Assembly (NCBI GenBank): GCA_021811205.1
Contig: JAJZPK010000009.1
Location: forward strand, 1-23,565
From: Pseudomonadota bacterium
GTDB taxonomy: Bacteria > Pseudomonadota > Gammaproteobacteria > Burkholderiales > JABEVD01
Length of the DNA: 23,565 nt
Reading direction: 5' to 3'
Positions 9,825-17,907 of this stretch are shown here, in pieces (the first letter of the stretch is position 1; each line of letters starts with the position of its first letter). Made by a program: the position numbers and the translations under genes. The notes below the pieces were generated by a model. That model saw only the letters and a list, made by a program, of their open reading frames with translations. It had not been told where the DNA came from and did not search any database.

Positions 9825-11255
9825 ATGCAATGGGAAGTGGTCATCGGGCTGGAAGTGCATGCGCAGCTTTCGACCGAATCGAAAATATTCTCCGGCGCAT
9901 CCACCGCCTTCGGCGCTGCTCCGAACGCGCATGCCTGCGCAATCGACATCGCCCTTCCCGGCGTGCTTCCGGTATTGAACCGCGGTGCAGTCGAGCGCGC
10001 CATCCGGTTCGGGCTTGCGGTGGGGGCCGAGGTCAGGCATCGCTCGGTTTTCTCGAGAAAAAACTATTTCTATCCTGATCTTCCCAAGGGCTACCAGATC
10101 AGCCAGTTCGACCTGCCAGTGGTGCTCGGCGGGGAGATTGACATCCTCGTCGACGGGATCGAGAAGACGGTCAAGCTGACGCGCGCCCACCTCGAGGAAG
10201 ATGCAGGAAAATCGCTGCACGAGGATTTCCACGGCATGACCGGGATCGACCTCAACCGCGCAGGCACGCCGCTGCTCGAGATCGTGTCCGAACCCGACAT
10301 GAGGAGCGCGAAGGAAGCGGTCGCCTATGCCAAGGAGCTGCATTCGCTCGTCCGCTATCTCGACATCTGCGACGGCAACATGCAGGAAGGTTCTTTCCGC
10401 TGCGACGCCAATGTCTCTGTGAGGCCGATGGGGTCCGAAAAATACGGCACGCGCTGCGAGATCAAGAACCTCAATTCCTTCCGCTTTCTCGAGCGGGCGA
10501 TCGAATACGAGGTTTCGCGCCAGATCGACATCATCGAATCGGGCGGCGTCATCCATCAGGAAACGAGGCTCTACGATTCGGTGAAGGACGAGACGCGCTC
10601 GATGCGCTCCAAGGAAGAGGCGCACGATTACCGCTATTTTCCCGATCCCGATCTGCTTCCCCTGGAAATCGCCCAGGAATGGATAGAGAAGGTGAAAGGC
10701 ACCCTTCCCGAGCTGCCTGCAGCAAAGCGCAGCCGCTACGTATCCGACTTCGGCCTTTCACAGTACGATGCAGGCGTGCTGACTTCCTCGAAGGAGCTTG
10801 CAGCCTATTTCGAGGATGTTGCAAAAACCGGTCTCGACCCCAAGCTCTGCGCGAACTGGGTGATGGGGGAGATCAACGGCTGGCTCAACAAGGAAGCGCT
10901 CGAGATCGGACAATGCCCGATCTCAAGCCAGAAACTCGCCGGGCTCCTGAACAGGATCCAGGACGGGACGATTTCGGGCAAGATCGCCAAGGAAGTGTTC
11001 GAGTCGATGTGGAAGGGCGAAGGAGATGCCGATTCCATCATCGAAGCGAAGGGGCTGAAGCAGATCTCGGATTCGGGGGCGCTCGAGAAAATCGTCGACG
11101 AGATCATAGCGAACAATCCTTCCCAGGTCGCCGACTACAGATCGGGACGGGACAAGCTGTTTGCCTTCTTCGTCGGCCAGGCGATGAAGGCCACGAAGGG
11201 ACAGGCCAACCCGGCTCAGCTCTCAGAAATCCTGAAGAAGAAGCTGTCGGCCTGA
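9825..11255 (+). CDS. gatB: Asp-tRNA(Asn)/Glu-tRNA(Gln) amidotransferase subunit B
   Basis: 476 residues. The N-terminal catalytic domain ([13 protein letters not shown], then [18 protein letters not shown]) phosphorylates and transamidates mischarged tRNA. The middle carries [16 protein letters not shown] and the YqeY-like tail domain (about 327-474) binds the tRNA elbow. A GAGG ribosome binding site sits in the 12-base gap after gatA. Arginine codons here are mostly CGC (15 of 25), in contrast with the flanking genes. A long antisense open frame spanning gatA and gatB is a GC-content artefact. Confidence 0.97.
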   Translation: MQWEVVIGLEVHAQLSTESKIFSGASTAFGAAPNAHACAIDIALPGVLPVLNRGAVERAIRFGLAVGAEVRHRSVFSRKNYFYPDLPKGYQISQFDLPVVLGGEIDILVDGIEKTVKLTRAHLEEDAGKSLHEDFHGMTGIDLNRAGTPLLEIVSEPDMRSAKEAVAYAKELHSLVRYLDICDGNMQEGSFRCDANVSVRPMGSEKYGTRCEIKNLNSFRFLERAIEYEVSRQIDIIESGGVIHQETRLYDSVKDETRSMRSKEEAHDYRYFPDPDLLPLEIAQEWIEKVKGTLPELPAAKRSRYVSDFGLSQYDAGVLTSSKELAAYFEDVAKTGLDPKLCANWVMGEINGWLNKEALEIGQCPISSQKLAGLLNRIQDGTISGKIAKEVFESMWKGEGDADSIIEAKGLKQISDSGALEKIVDEIIANNPSQVADYRSGRDKLFAFFVGQAMKATKGQANPAQLSEILKKKLSA

Positions 11256-11281
11256 GTCTGGTGCCGCGGCGATTACGCGGA

Positions 11282-11307
11282 TATAATCAGCATATTCTGA
11301 TTTTCTT
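11282..11307 (+). promoter_or_regulatory. Perfect -10 hexamer and small hairpin ahead of the MoxR module
   Basis: The 63-base gap between gatB and the MoxR gene contains TATAAT (11282-11287) about 31 bases before the ATG at 11319. No good -35 box lies 16-18 bases upstream. Overlapping it, AATCAG-CATATT-CTGATT (11285-11302) forms a 6-bp stem followed by TTCTT. This could be a weak gatB terminator, a promoter for the next operon, or both. Confidence 0.4.
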
Positions 11308-11318
11308 GGCAGGGTTCG

Positions 11319-12347
11319 ATGCGCCCGGCACAGCTTTCGACCATACTCGACCGTGAATTTCTGAGCGCCCGGGAAGGGCATCATACCCCAGTGATGCTCT
11401 GGGGGCCGCCCGGGGTCGGGAAATCCCAGATCGTATCGCAGATTGCCGAAAGGCATGCCGCGCCCGTGATCGACGTCCGGCTTTCCCAGATGGAGCCTTC
11501 CGATTTGCGCGGCATTCCATTCAGGGTGGAGAACAGGGTGGAATGGGCAGCGCCCTCCCTGCTTCCCGACGAGGACAGGCACGGCAAATACGGCATCCTG
11601 TTCCTCGACGAAATCACGTCCAGCCCCCCCAGCGTTTCAGCCGCAGCCTACCAGCTGATACTCGACAGGCGGCTCGGAGACTACTTCGTGCCTTCGGGAT
11701 GGGCGATATTCGCTGCAGGAAACAGGCAGGGAGACCGGGGGGTCACCTATGCCATGCCTTCACCGCTGGCCAACCGCTTCTCCCATTTTGAAGTCGAGGC
11801 GAACCTCGACGACTGGGTTGCATGGGCATATGGGAACGGCATCGACGAGCGTCTGGTCGGCTTCCTCAGGTACAAGCCCGAGCGGCTCTTCGATTTCGAT
11901 CCGGGCCGCCATCCGATCGCCTTTCCGAGCCCAAGGTCATGGGAATTCGCAAGCCGCGCGCTCAGGAAATTCGAGGATCTGCCCGATCTGCTCCTGCCCG
12001 CGCTGCAATCCTGCGTCGGCGCATCCGCGGGGCTCGAACTCCATGCTTTCGTCAGGAATCTCGATCGCATGCCCGATCTGGAAGCCATCCTGGCAGGGAA
12101 GGAAGTGCCCTTGCCCGAAGACATCGACATCCAGTATGCGGTGGCTTCGTCTCTCGTCGGCCGCGCGATAAGGGATCAGGAGAAAATCGGGACCGTGCTC
12201 GACTATGCGGACAAGTTTCCGCTCAGGGAAATGGGGATCATGATGGTCTTCGACATCCACAAGGCAGTCGGGCAGCGCCTCTTTTCCGTGCCCCAGTTTT
12301 CAAAATGGGCGAATGCAGTGGCCGACACGATGCTCTATCAGCGCTGA
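11319..12347 (+). CDS. MoxR-family AAA+ ATPase
   Basis: 342 residues. Walker A G29-P-P-G-V-G-K-S36, Walker B I-L-F-L-D-E (93-98), sensor-1 Asn135 in A-A-G-N-R-Q, and a P-L-A-N-R-F arginine-finger motif near 153 are all intact. The G-I-P-F-R insert near 65 and the V-x-W-x-x-P-S-L-L-P segment are typical of MoxR enzymes, which work with VWA proteins to activate or insert cofactors into target proteins. The TGA overlaps the next ATG by one base, so the two are co-translated. An AGGG ribosome binding site precedes the ATG. The client protein is unknown; MoxR relatives include RavA, NorQ and CbbQ, but none is specifically indicated. Confidence 0.9.
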   Translation: MRPAQLSTILDREFLSAREGHHTPVMLWGPPGVGKSQIVSQIAERHAAPVIDVRLSQMEPSDLRGIPFRVENRVEWAAPSLLPDEDRHGKYGILFLDEITSSPPSVSAAAYQLILDRRLGDYFVPSGWAIFAAGNRQGDRGVTYAMPSPLANRFSHFEVEANLDDWVAWAYGNGIDERLVGFLRYKPERLFDFDPGRHPIAFPSPRSWEFASRALRKFEDLPDLLLPALQSCVGASAGLELHAFVRNLDRMPDLEAILAGKEVPLPEDIDIQYAVASSLVGRAIRDQEKIGTVLDYADKFPLREMGIMMVFDIHKAVGQRLFSVPQFSKWANAVADTMLYQR

Positions 12348-13441
12348 TGGAAGCGGAAAAGCGGCTCGCTGCGGCAAGGGTGAGGCTGATTCTCGACAAG
12401 CCCTTTCTCGGCGCACTCACGCTCCATCTTCCCTTCATCCCTGCAAGCTGGTGCAGGACGACTGCAACCGACATGAAGCACTTCTACTACAATCCCGAAT
12501 ATGTCGAAAAGCTGAACCTGTCGCAGATAGAATTCGTTCTGGCTCACGAGGCGCTGCATTGCGCGCTGAACCATTTCTCCAGAAAGGGTAACAGGGTCAG
12601 ATCGCGCTGGGACATCGCCTGCGATTACGCAATCAACCCCGTGCTCTACCGGGAAGGCCTCCAGATTCCGCCGGGCGTCGTGCTCATCGACGTATTCGAA
12701 GGAATGACGGCCGAGGAGATCTATCCGATGATCGAGGAAGATACCGAAGAAGAGACGATGGATGATCATCTCTACGGCGATGAAGGGAGCGGAAAAGGAG
12801 GCGGAGGGGGCGGGCGACCGCCGAGCCAGCAGGAAGAGCAGGCGCTTTCAGATGCATGGCGCCAGCATCTTGCACAGGCGCTCCAGCAGGCGGGGAAACT
12901 GGACGGGGCGCTTGCGCGCATGGTGGGCGAGATGCTCCAGCCCACCATGCCCTGGAAAATGGTGCTCGCCCGCCATCTTTCCCAACTGGCGGGCGACGAT
13001 TACAGCTATTTTCGTCCATCCCGCCGGGAAGGGAATGTGATTTTTCCTTCACTGAAATCCATGCAGGCCGATCTCATCGTTGCCATCGACACGAGCGGTT
13101 CGATTTCGGAAGAGGAAATGAAGGCGTTCTGCGCGGAGGTGGACGGCATCAAGGGACAGATCAGAGCCAGCATCGATCTGCTTGCCTGCGATTCGCATCT
13201 TTCGGGTCCCTGGCATTTCGATCCCTGGGACGAATTTTCTCCACCGGAGTCTTTCGAAGGCGGAGGCGGGACGGATTTCAGGCCGGTTTTCGAATGGGCT
13301 GAAGGAAGCCGGCCGAGACTGCTCCTCTATTTCACCGATGCAATCGGCGAATTCCCTGAATCCGAGCCGGCGTATCCCGTGATCTGGCTGGTCAAGGGGA
13401 AGGGGGAAGTGCCCTGGGGGGAGCGCATCCAGCTGAACTGA
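12347..13441 (+). CDS. Metallopeptidase-like / VWA-like protein (DUF2201 family), MoxR partner
   Basis: 364 residues from the ATG at 12347, which overlaps the MoxR stop by one base (TGATG); the frame is open upstream but that part is antisense-like and inside the MoxR gene. The N-terminal half has a zincin-type motif H67-E-A-L-H71 with a third His at 76, characteristic of putative metallopeptidase domains. An acidic then glycine-rich linker follows (about 130-158, six consecutive Gly). The C-terminal VWA-like domain has a MIDAS motif D248-T-S-G-S252, T309 in G-G-G-T-D-F, and D331 in Y-F-T-D-A. Known families place such proteins beside MoxR ATPases; protease activity is unproven. The next gene starts one base after the stop. 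Confidence 0.85.
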   Translation: MEAEKRLAAARVRLILDKPFLGALTLHLPFIPASWCRTTATDMKHFYYNPEYVEKLNLSQIEFVLAHEALHCALNHFSRKGNRVRSRWDIACDYAINPVLYREGLQIPPGVVLIDVFEGMTAEEIYPMIEEDTEEETMDDHLYGDEGSGKGGGGGGRPPSQQEEQALSDAWRQHLAQALQQAGKLDGALARMVGEMLQPTMPWKMVLARHLSQLAGDDYSYFRPSRREGNVIFPSLKSMQADLIVAIDTSGSISEEEMKAFCAEVDGIKGQIRASIDLLACDSHLSGPWHFDPWDEFSPPESFEGGGGTDFRPVFEWAEGSRPRLLLYFTDAIGEFPESEPAYPVIWLVKGKGEVPWGERIQLN

Positions 13442-13442
13442 A

Positions 13443-14537
13443 ATGAGCGAAATTGCACCCGAAGACGCGCTGAGAATCAATGTGCTGATGGCCGGGGAAA
13501 TCCAGGCGATACGCATCGACGAATCGAAAATGGTCGTGCACGCCCTTTCGGACAAGGGGGAGGCAGAGATCAATCTCCACCCTTCGGGGCGGCCAGAGCA
13601 GTACCTGCGCCAGGTGAAGGAGCTTCTTGCAGGTCTTGCCACCGGATCCCCTGGCGGCTATCCGGTCCATCTGCGCCGCTGGACGCGCATGGGCCAGGCG
13701 AGGAACGAAGGGCTCGACAAGCTGCTGCTTTTCGGCGAACCCGAGGCTGTCGTTTCGGTCGCGTGCTCTTCGGGCCTCACGGACGAGTTGGCGAGGCGGG
13801 TCTGGTGGATCATGCCGGATTCCCAGAACGCGAGAAGGATGCTGGAAAGAAATAGCGTCGTCGAAGGCAAGATGGGCAAGGTGCTGGTCGATTTTCTGAT
13901 CGAATTCCTGCCTTTCGAGACGGAATCCAGGGTATTTCTGGACACGGTGAGATTGATCCTGAGATCCAATCTTGCCGATTTCGATGCGAGAAGAAAGCTG
14001 TGGCGGATGGGGCAGAGGGATGCGGCCTGTTATGTCGGCTTTCTCGAGATTCTGCCCGACGATCTCCCCGAGCAGGATCCGCCGAGACCGGGCCTGGAGG
14101 AGGTGAGCTGCGGCATGCCTTTCCGCGACCAGCTGCTGCGCGTCTTCTCAAGCCCCGGGCAGACCTTCCTGAGGAAGGCGGAAGATGCGCTCAAATTGCC
14201 TGCCGACAGGGACGTCTCGCGCGCCTTGATCGATGCGATATCCTGCTATTTTTCCCCGATCGGATTGAAGGCGTGCGAATCCATCGAAGAGGCCATGGCG
14301 CAGGCGAAAGCATTTTCGGAAGGACAGGAATTCCAGGAAGAGTGCTATGCGATGGCTTTTCTTGCGTCGACAGGGAGCCGTGTTCTCCATCCGCTTCTTT
14401 CCAGGACGACGGCGAGCGGCACATTGCTCAGGGACAAGCTCGAACCCGCATTCAGGCCGGTTCTGGAGCAGATCGCCGTTCTCAGGGGAATGCCCTTTTC
14501 AGGGCAGACGAGAAGATTCAGGGGCAGCCGCTTTTGA
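13443..14537 (+). CDS. dsrS: DsrS-like cytoplasmic protein of unknown function
   Basis: 364 residues, no signal peptide or membrane segment. I recognise it by recall as resembling DsrS, a protein first named from the sulfur-oxidation dsr cluster of purple sulfur bacteria and of unknown function. The telling stretches are E-D-A-L-R-I-N-V-L-M-A, A-I-R-I-D-E-S-K-M, S-P-G-G-Y-P-V-H-L-R-R-W-T-R-M-G-Q, L-L-F-G-E-P-E-A-V-V and S-P-G-Q-T-F-L-R-K. No catalytic motif is apparent. It begins one base after the VWA gene stop, so it belongs to the MoxR-VWA operon. The 3' end overlaps a convergent lipoprotein gene by 20 bases. Arginine is mainly AGG/AGA. The family call could be wrong; the operon placement is secure. 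Confidence 0.62.
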   Translation: MSEIAPEDALRINVLMAGEIQAIRIDESKMVVHALSDKGEAEINLHPSGRPEQYLRQVKELLAGLATGSPGGYPVHLRRWTRMGQARNEGLDKLLLFGEPEAVVSVACSSGLTDELARRVWWIMPDSQNARRMLERNSVVEGKMGKVLVDFLIEFLPFETESRVFLDTVRLILRSNLADFDARRKLWRMGQRDAACYVGFLEILPDDLPEQDPPRPGLEEVSCGMPFRDQLLRVFSSPGQTFLRKAEDALKLPADRDVSRALIDAISCYFSPIGLKACESIEEAMAQAKAFSEGQEFQEECYAMAFLASTGSRVLHPLLSRTTASGTLLRDKLEPAFRPVLEQIAVLRGMPFSGQTRRFRGSRF

Positions 14538-14829
14538 TGAGTTCGCAGACCGGGGGGTGGCGAGCAGGCTTGTTGCAGGCATCTACAGCGGCTTTCCATA
14601 GCGCCGTGTTGCCCTTGCATTCGGTGTGCCAGTAGCCCGGGTCTCCGTAGGTCATGGCGTCCGTGCTGGATGCGGTGGGATCGCTGGTCAGGTAGGCGAC
14701 CGCCTTGTGCATTTCCTCCCTGTTGCCGTTGTCCGAAGAACAGGCTGCAAGGACGAGAATGATCGGAAGCAGGAGCTTACTGGGCAGGCTGCTTCTGCGT
14801 GAGTTCCTGGTAACGTTTCTTGTCAGCAT
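14518..14829 (-). CDS. Small cysteine-rich lipoprotein, function unknown
   Basis: 103 residues. The only ATG giving a usable signal is at 14829: an arginine-rich n-region, a hydrophobic L-L-L-P-I-I-L-V segment and lipobox L-A-A-C (lipidated Cys30). The mature part is about 73 residues with four more cysteines (C71, C85, C95, C102), spaced to allow two disulfides, and the motif P-G-Y-W-H-T-E-C. No known family is recognised with confidence; a distant resemblance to small EexN-like lipoproteins (D-P...W...A...C) is not sufficient. The start lies 53 bases inside the preceding DUF4124 gene, and the end overlaps the convergent DsrS-like gene by 20 bases. Confidence 0.68.
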   Translation of the reverse strand: MLTRNVTRNSRRSSLPSKLLLPIILVLAACSSDNGNREEMHKAVAYLTSDPTASSTDAMTYGDPGYWHTECKGNTALWKAAVDACNKPARHPPVCELIKSGCP

Positions 14830-15388
14830 CGAATTTCGCCTTCATGTCTTCCAGATCCTGCTGTTTCTGCGCGCGTTCAACTTCGAGGTCGCTGATCTCC
14901 TTCTTCGCGGCGGCTATGTTCTGAGCGAGGTCTGCGGGAACGGGCCGGGTACTGCCGGCCTGAACGTTGTACTGGTCCAGCCTCGACTTGGCGATCTTGA
15001 GCTTGGATTCTGCGCTCTCCAATGCAACGGAGAGCTGCTTCACATTCCGTTCTTTCGCCATGTCGATTTCGGCTACGCTTGCATAGGTGCTGAGCAGGGC
15101 GCTGTCGCGGCGCTTCTGGTCGCGCGCCTTCTGCGCTTCGCCGGCCGCTTTCTGCACCTCGACTTCCATCGCCCTGCGCTCATCCGCAGTCATGCTCGCG
15201 GGATTTTCCTTCATGGGCAGCCCGTTGTCGTCCAGCTCGATCACCGGCCTGTTTGCGCATTCAGGCGGTATGGTGTCGCCGTAATGGGCGACGCCCTTGC
15301 TGTCGACGCACTTGATCGACTTGGAAAGCGCGGGAGCCGATGCGAACAGGCAGATGAGCGCGATGGAGGCGACTTTTTTATCAAGCAT
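14777..15388 (-). CDS. DUF4124 domain-containing exported coiled-coil protein
   Basis: 203 residues. A cleavable signal peptide (about 1-22, ending A-P-A-L-S) precedes a DUF4124-type N-terminal domain: [20 protein letters not shown], where the usual Y-K/W-x-D-x-x-G-x-x-x-Y-x-D-x-P-P pattern is visible and two cysteines are present (C27 and C44 by count). The rest, about 60-200, is a highly charged Ala/Lys/Glu/Gln helical region likely to be a coiled coil. It probably acts in the periplasm; the function of the family is unknown. The start overlaps the pyrE stop by 8 bases, so it is co-transcribed with pyrE. Confidence 0.8.
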   Translation of the reverse strand: MLDKKVASIALICLFASAPALSKSIKCVDSKGVAHYGDTIPPECANRPVIELDDNGLPMKENPASMTADERRAMEVEVQKAAGEAQKARDQKRRDSALLSTYASVAEIDMAKERNVKQLSVALESAESKLKIAKSRLDQYNVQAGSTRPVPADLAQNIAAAKKEISDLEVERAQKQQDLEDMKAKFDADKKRYQELTQKQPAQ

Positions 15389-16031
15389 GGCTGGCCACTC
15401 CGTATTGGTCCCTATATTGCCTGACCTGCGTCAGGTTATCCGACAGGCCCGCCCTGGTTTCGAGAAAGGCGAGCAGGTCGTCCAGATTCGCGATGGCCAC
15501 CACGGGGATGCCATGGGCGGACTCTACTTCCTCGACGGCCGATTTTTCCGTCTTGCCCCGCTCCATCCTGTCGAGCGCGATGGCGACGCCGCAGGGCGTT
15601 GCGCCTGCGCTTTTGATGATTTCGACAGATTCCCTCACCGAAGTTCCGGCCGAAATCACGTCGTCGATGATCAATACGCGGCCGGAAAGGGGGGCGCCCA
15701 CTGTCGTCCCGCCTTCGCCGTGATCCTTGGCTTCCTTCCTGTTGAAGCAGAAGGGGCGGTTGGCACCCATGGAAGAGAGCGCCATGGCGGTCGATGCGGC
15801 GAGCGGAATGCCCTTGTAGGCCGGGCCGAACAGCATGTCGAAGCCGATTTTTGAGGAGAGGATCGCTTTGGCGTAGAATTGCCCGAGTTTTGCCAGCGAT
15901 TCGCCGTCGTTGAAGAGCCCCGCGTTGAAGAAATATGGGGAAAGTCTGCCCGCCTTGGTTTTGAATTCCCCGAAGCGGAGCACATCCTTCTCGAGCGCGA
16001 ATTCGATGAATTCCCTGCTGAATTCTTGCAT
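15381..16031 (-). CDS. pyrE: Orotate phosphoribosyltransferase
   Basis: 216 residues, normal length. PyrE converts orotate and PRPP to orotidine monophosphate in pyrimidine synthesis. The PRPP-binding motif V119[12 protein letters not shown]131 is intact, as are the catalytic-loop lysines in R-K-E-A-K-D-H-G (about 98-105) and the substrate segment S-P-Y-F-F-N-A-G. The N-terminus F-I-E-F-A-L is the family start. It is divergent from the exodeoxyribonuclease III gene with only 29 bases between start codons, a common betaproteobacterial pairing. No strong promoter or Shine-Dalgarno was identified in that gap. Confidence 0.96.
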   Translation of the reverse strand: MQEFSREFIEFALEKDVLRFGEFKTKAGRLSPYFFNAGLFNDGESLAKLGQFYAKAILSSKIGFDMLFGPAYKGIPLAASTAMALSSMGANRPFCFNRKEAKDHGEGGTTVGAPLSGRVLIIDDVISAGTSVRESVEIIKSAGATPCGVAIALDRMERGKTEKSAVEEVESAHGIPVVAIANLDDLLAFLETRAGLSDNLTQVRQYRDQYGVASHA

Positions 16032-16060
16032 TTCTAAATCCGGAACTGTATGGAAACACT

Positions 16061-16840
16061 ATGTTACGCATAATCACCCTAAACCTCAACGGAATCCGGT
16101 CTGCACAAAGGAAAGGCTTTTTCGGATGGCTGAATGATCAGCGTGCGGATATCGTGTGCCTCCAGGAGCTGAAGGCGCAGGATGCCGACATGACGGAAGA
16201 GATGAAAAATCCTGAAGGATTTTCAGGCAATTTCCATTATGCCCAGAAGAAGGGCTATTCAGGGGTCGGCATCTATTCCAGAAAAAGACCCGACAATATC
16301 GTCGAAGGGTTGGGCATTGCCGAAATCGATGAGGAAGGGCGCTATCTTCAGGCAGACTTCGGCAATCTTTCGGTGATCTCGCTCTATCTGCCTTCAGGAT
16401 CGAGCTCTGAAGAGCGCCAGCAGGTTAAATTTTATTTCCTGGACAAGTTCCTTCCTCACCTTCGGGCGCTCAAGGAAAGCGGGCGGGACATCGTCCTTTG
16501 CGGAGACTGGAACATCGCGCACAGGGAAATCGACCTCAAGAACTGGAAATCGAACCAGAAAAATTCGGGTTTCCTGCCCGAGGAGCGCGCCTGGATGAGC
16601 CATGTTTTCGATGAAGTGGGCTGGGTCGACGTGTATCGGCGCCTGCATCCCGAAGCGACAGGGGAATCCTATACGTGGTGGTCGAATCGGGGGGCGGCCT
16701 GGGAGAAGAACGTGGGCTGGCGCATCGATTACCAGATCGCCACGGAGTCCATGGCAGCCAGCGCGAAATCGGCCGCCGTCTACAAGGAGGCCCGATTCTC
16801 GGATCATGCGCCGCTCATAGTCGACTACGACATCCTTTAG
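16061..16840 (+). CDS. xth: Exodeoxyribonuclease III (AP endonuclease)
   Basis: 259 residues. Endonuclease/exonuclease/phosphatase fold enzyme for base excision repair: it cleaves abasic sites and degrades 3' ends. Catalytic residues are visible: N10 (L-N-L-N-G-I-R), E36 (L-Q-E-L-K), Y109, D149 and N151 (C-G-D-W-N-I-A-H), D223 (G-W-R-I-D-Y) and the D248-H249 pair (F-S-D-H-A-P-L). The start gives the family N-terminus M-L-R-I-I-T-L-N. The TAG stop overlaps the convergent regulator gene by 4 bases. Confidence 0.95.
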   Translation: MLRIITLNLNGIRSAQRKGFFGWLNDQRADIVCLQELKAQDADMTEEMKNPEGFSGNFHYAQKKGYSGVGIYSRKRPDNIVEGLGIAEIDEEGRYLQADFGNLSVISLYLPSGSSSEERQQVKFYFLDKFLPHLRALKESGRDIVLCGDWNIAHREIDLKNWKSNQKNSGFLPEERAWMSHVFDEVGWVDVYRRLHPEATGESYTWWSNRGAAWEKNVGWRIDYQIATESMAASAKSAAVYKEARFSDHAPLIVDYDIL

Positions 16841-17907
16841 GAATCAGGGAAGGCTTCCTCGACGGTCAGCACTTCCCCTGAATCGAGCGCTTCGTAGCCG
16901 GGAAGCTGGTTCACCTCGGACTTGAATTTCGAGTCTCTCATGATGGAAAGGATTTTCTCCATCTTGGGCGCGGCGAGGCTTCCCCTTGCGCAGGCCATGA
17001 AATATCTTTCCGTCAGAAGCGGGATGAAGTCCAGCCCGAACTGGCGCGCGGCCGGTTCCACGCCGACGCCGACATCCGCCTTTCCGCTCGCCACATAGGC
17101 CGCGATCGCCGCATGGGTGAATTCGAGCCTGTCATATCCCCTGATCACTGAAGTGTCGATTCCTTCGGCTTCGAGCATCAGCTCGATGATCACGCGCGTG
17201 CCTGAACCTGCCTGCCTGTTCACGAACTGTATCCCCTCCCGGCCGATGTCCTTGATCGACCAGAATCCGAGCGGATTGCCTTTCGGCACGATGAGGCCCA
17301 AGCGCCGCCTTGCGAGGCTGATGAGGCAATGCTGGTTCGAATCGAGCAGGCCTGAAAATTGCGTGAAAACGCGCTTCTCGAGCATCCCCATCGGCACATG
17401 GAATCCTGCAATGTCGCAATCGCCCATTTTGAGCGCACGCACCGATTCGACGCTTCCCCGGTAATCGAGCTCGATGGGAAAATCGACGGCTTTCAGGTGA
17501 TTGTAAAGCGTTTCCACTGCGAATCCGTGGCTCGCATGCATGTGCAGCACGGGGTCGGCGAGCGACCTGACGCTCTCAAGTTCGGCTTCGAGTTCGGAGG
17601 CCATGCTCTCGAGCAGGGGGCCGAGGCGCGCAATGACTTTCTTCTCTCCCCAGAGCAGCTTCTTCCCGAAAGGGGTGAGGACAGTTCCCTTGCCGCGCTT
17701 CATTTCGACGATGGGCGTTCCGAAAATGGTTTCCGCGTCGCGCACAACGTCCCATGCGCAGCGATAGGAAATGTTGCAGGATTCGCTCGCCGACTTGAGG
17801 TTGCCGCGCTTTTCCAGGCAGACGAGAAGGGAGAAAAGGCGGGCGAGCGAATAGGTTTCTCCTGAAGACTGAAGGACCGACCAATTGGGATGGAGAGTGA
17901 GCCTCAT
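16837..17907 (-). CDS. HTH regulator with periplasmic-binding-type ligand domain, probable regulator of the formate operon
   Basis: 356 residues, no signal peptide. An N-terminal winged HTH of LysR/ModE type covers about 22-90 (S-L-A-R-L-F-S-L-L then R-G-N-L-K-S-A-S-E-S and T-P-F-G-K-K-L-L). A ligand domain at about 118-320 carries the F-V-N-R-Q-A-G-S-G-T-R motif (228-238) and A-I-A-A-Y-V-A-S-G-K-A-D-V-G-V-G (267-282) of PBP-like domains related to molybdate/oxyanion binding. It is divergent from the transporter-fdsGBA operon, the same relative position as fdsR before fdsGBACD in Cupriavidus, so a formate- or molybdenum-responsive role is inferred. Ribosome binding site is weak. Its stop overlaps xth by 4 bases. 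Confidence 0.8.
   Translation of the reverse strand: MRLTLHPNWSVLQSSGETYSLARLFSLLVCLEKRGNLKSASESCNISYRCAWDVVRDAETIFGTPIVEMKRGKGTVLTPFGKKLLWGEKKVIARLGPLLESMASELEAELESVRSLADPVLHMHASHGFAVETLYNHLKAVDFPIELDYRGSVESVRALKMGDCDIAGFHVPMGMLEKRVFTQFSGLLDSNQHCLISLARRRLGLIVPKGNPLGFWSIKDIGREGIQFVNRQAGSGTRVIIELMLEAEGIDTSVIRGYDRLEFTHAAIAAYVASGKADVGVGVEPAARQFGLDFIPLLTERYFMACARGSLAAPKMEKILSIMRDSKFKSEVNQLPGYEALDSGEVLTVEEAFPDS

Noticed and set aside
8628..10625. 665-codon open frame on the minus strand antisense to gatA and gatB
   Set aside because: Low-complexity, Arg/Asp/His/Val-rich shadow translation across two clear housekeeping genes.
11822..12346. Upstream extension of the VWA gene frame inside the MoxR gene
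   Set aside because: Arg-rich shadow sequence; the ATG at 12347 overlaps the MoxR stop and gives the family N-terminus.
14491..14506. Hairpin TGCCCT-TTTC-AGGGCA as a terminator for the DsrS-like or lipoprotein gene
   Set aside because: Inside the coding region and not followed by a T-run in either direction.
16032..16060. Divergent promoter pair in the pyrE-xth gap
   Set aside because: Only 29 bases and no pair of boxes with acceptable spacing; promoters probably lie inside the opposite genes.
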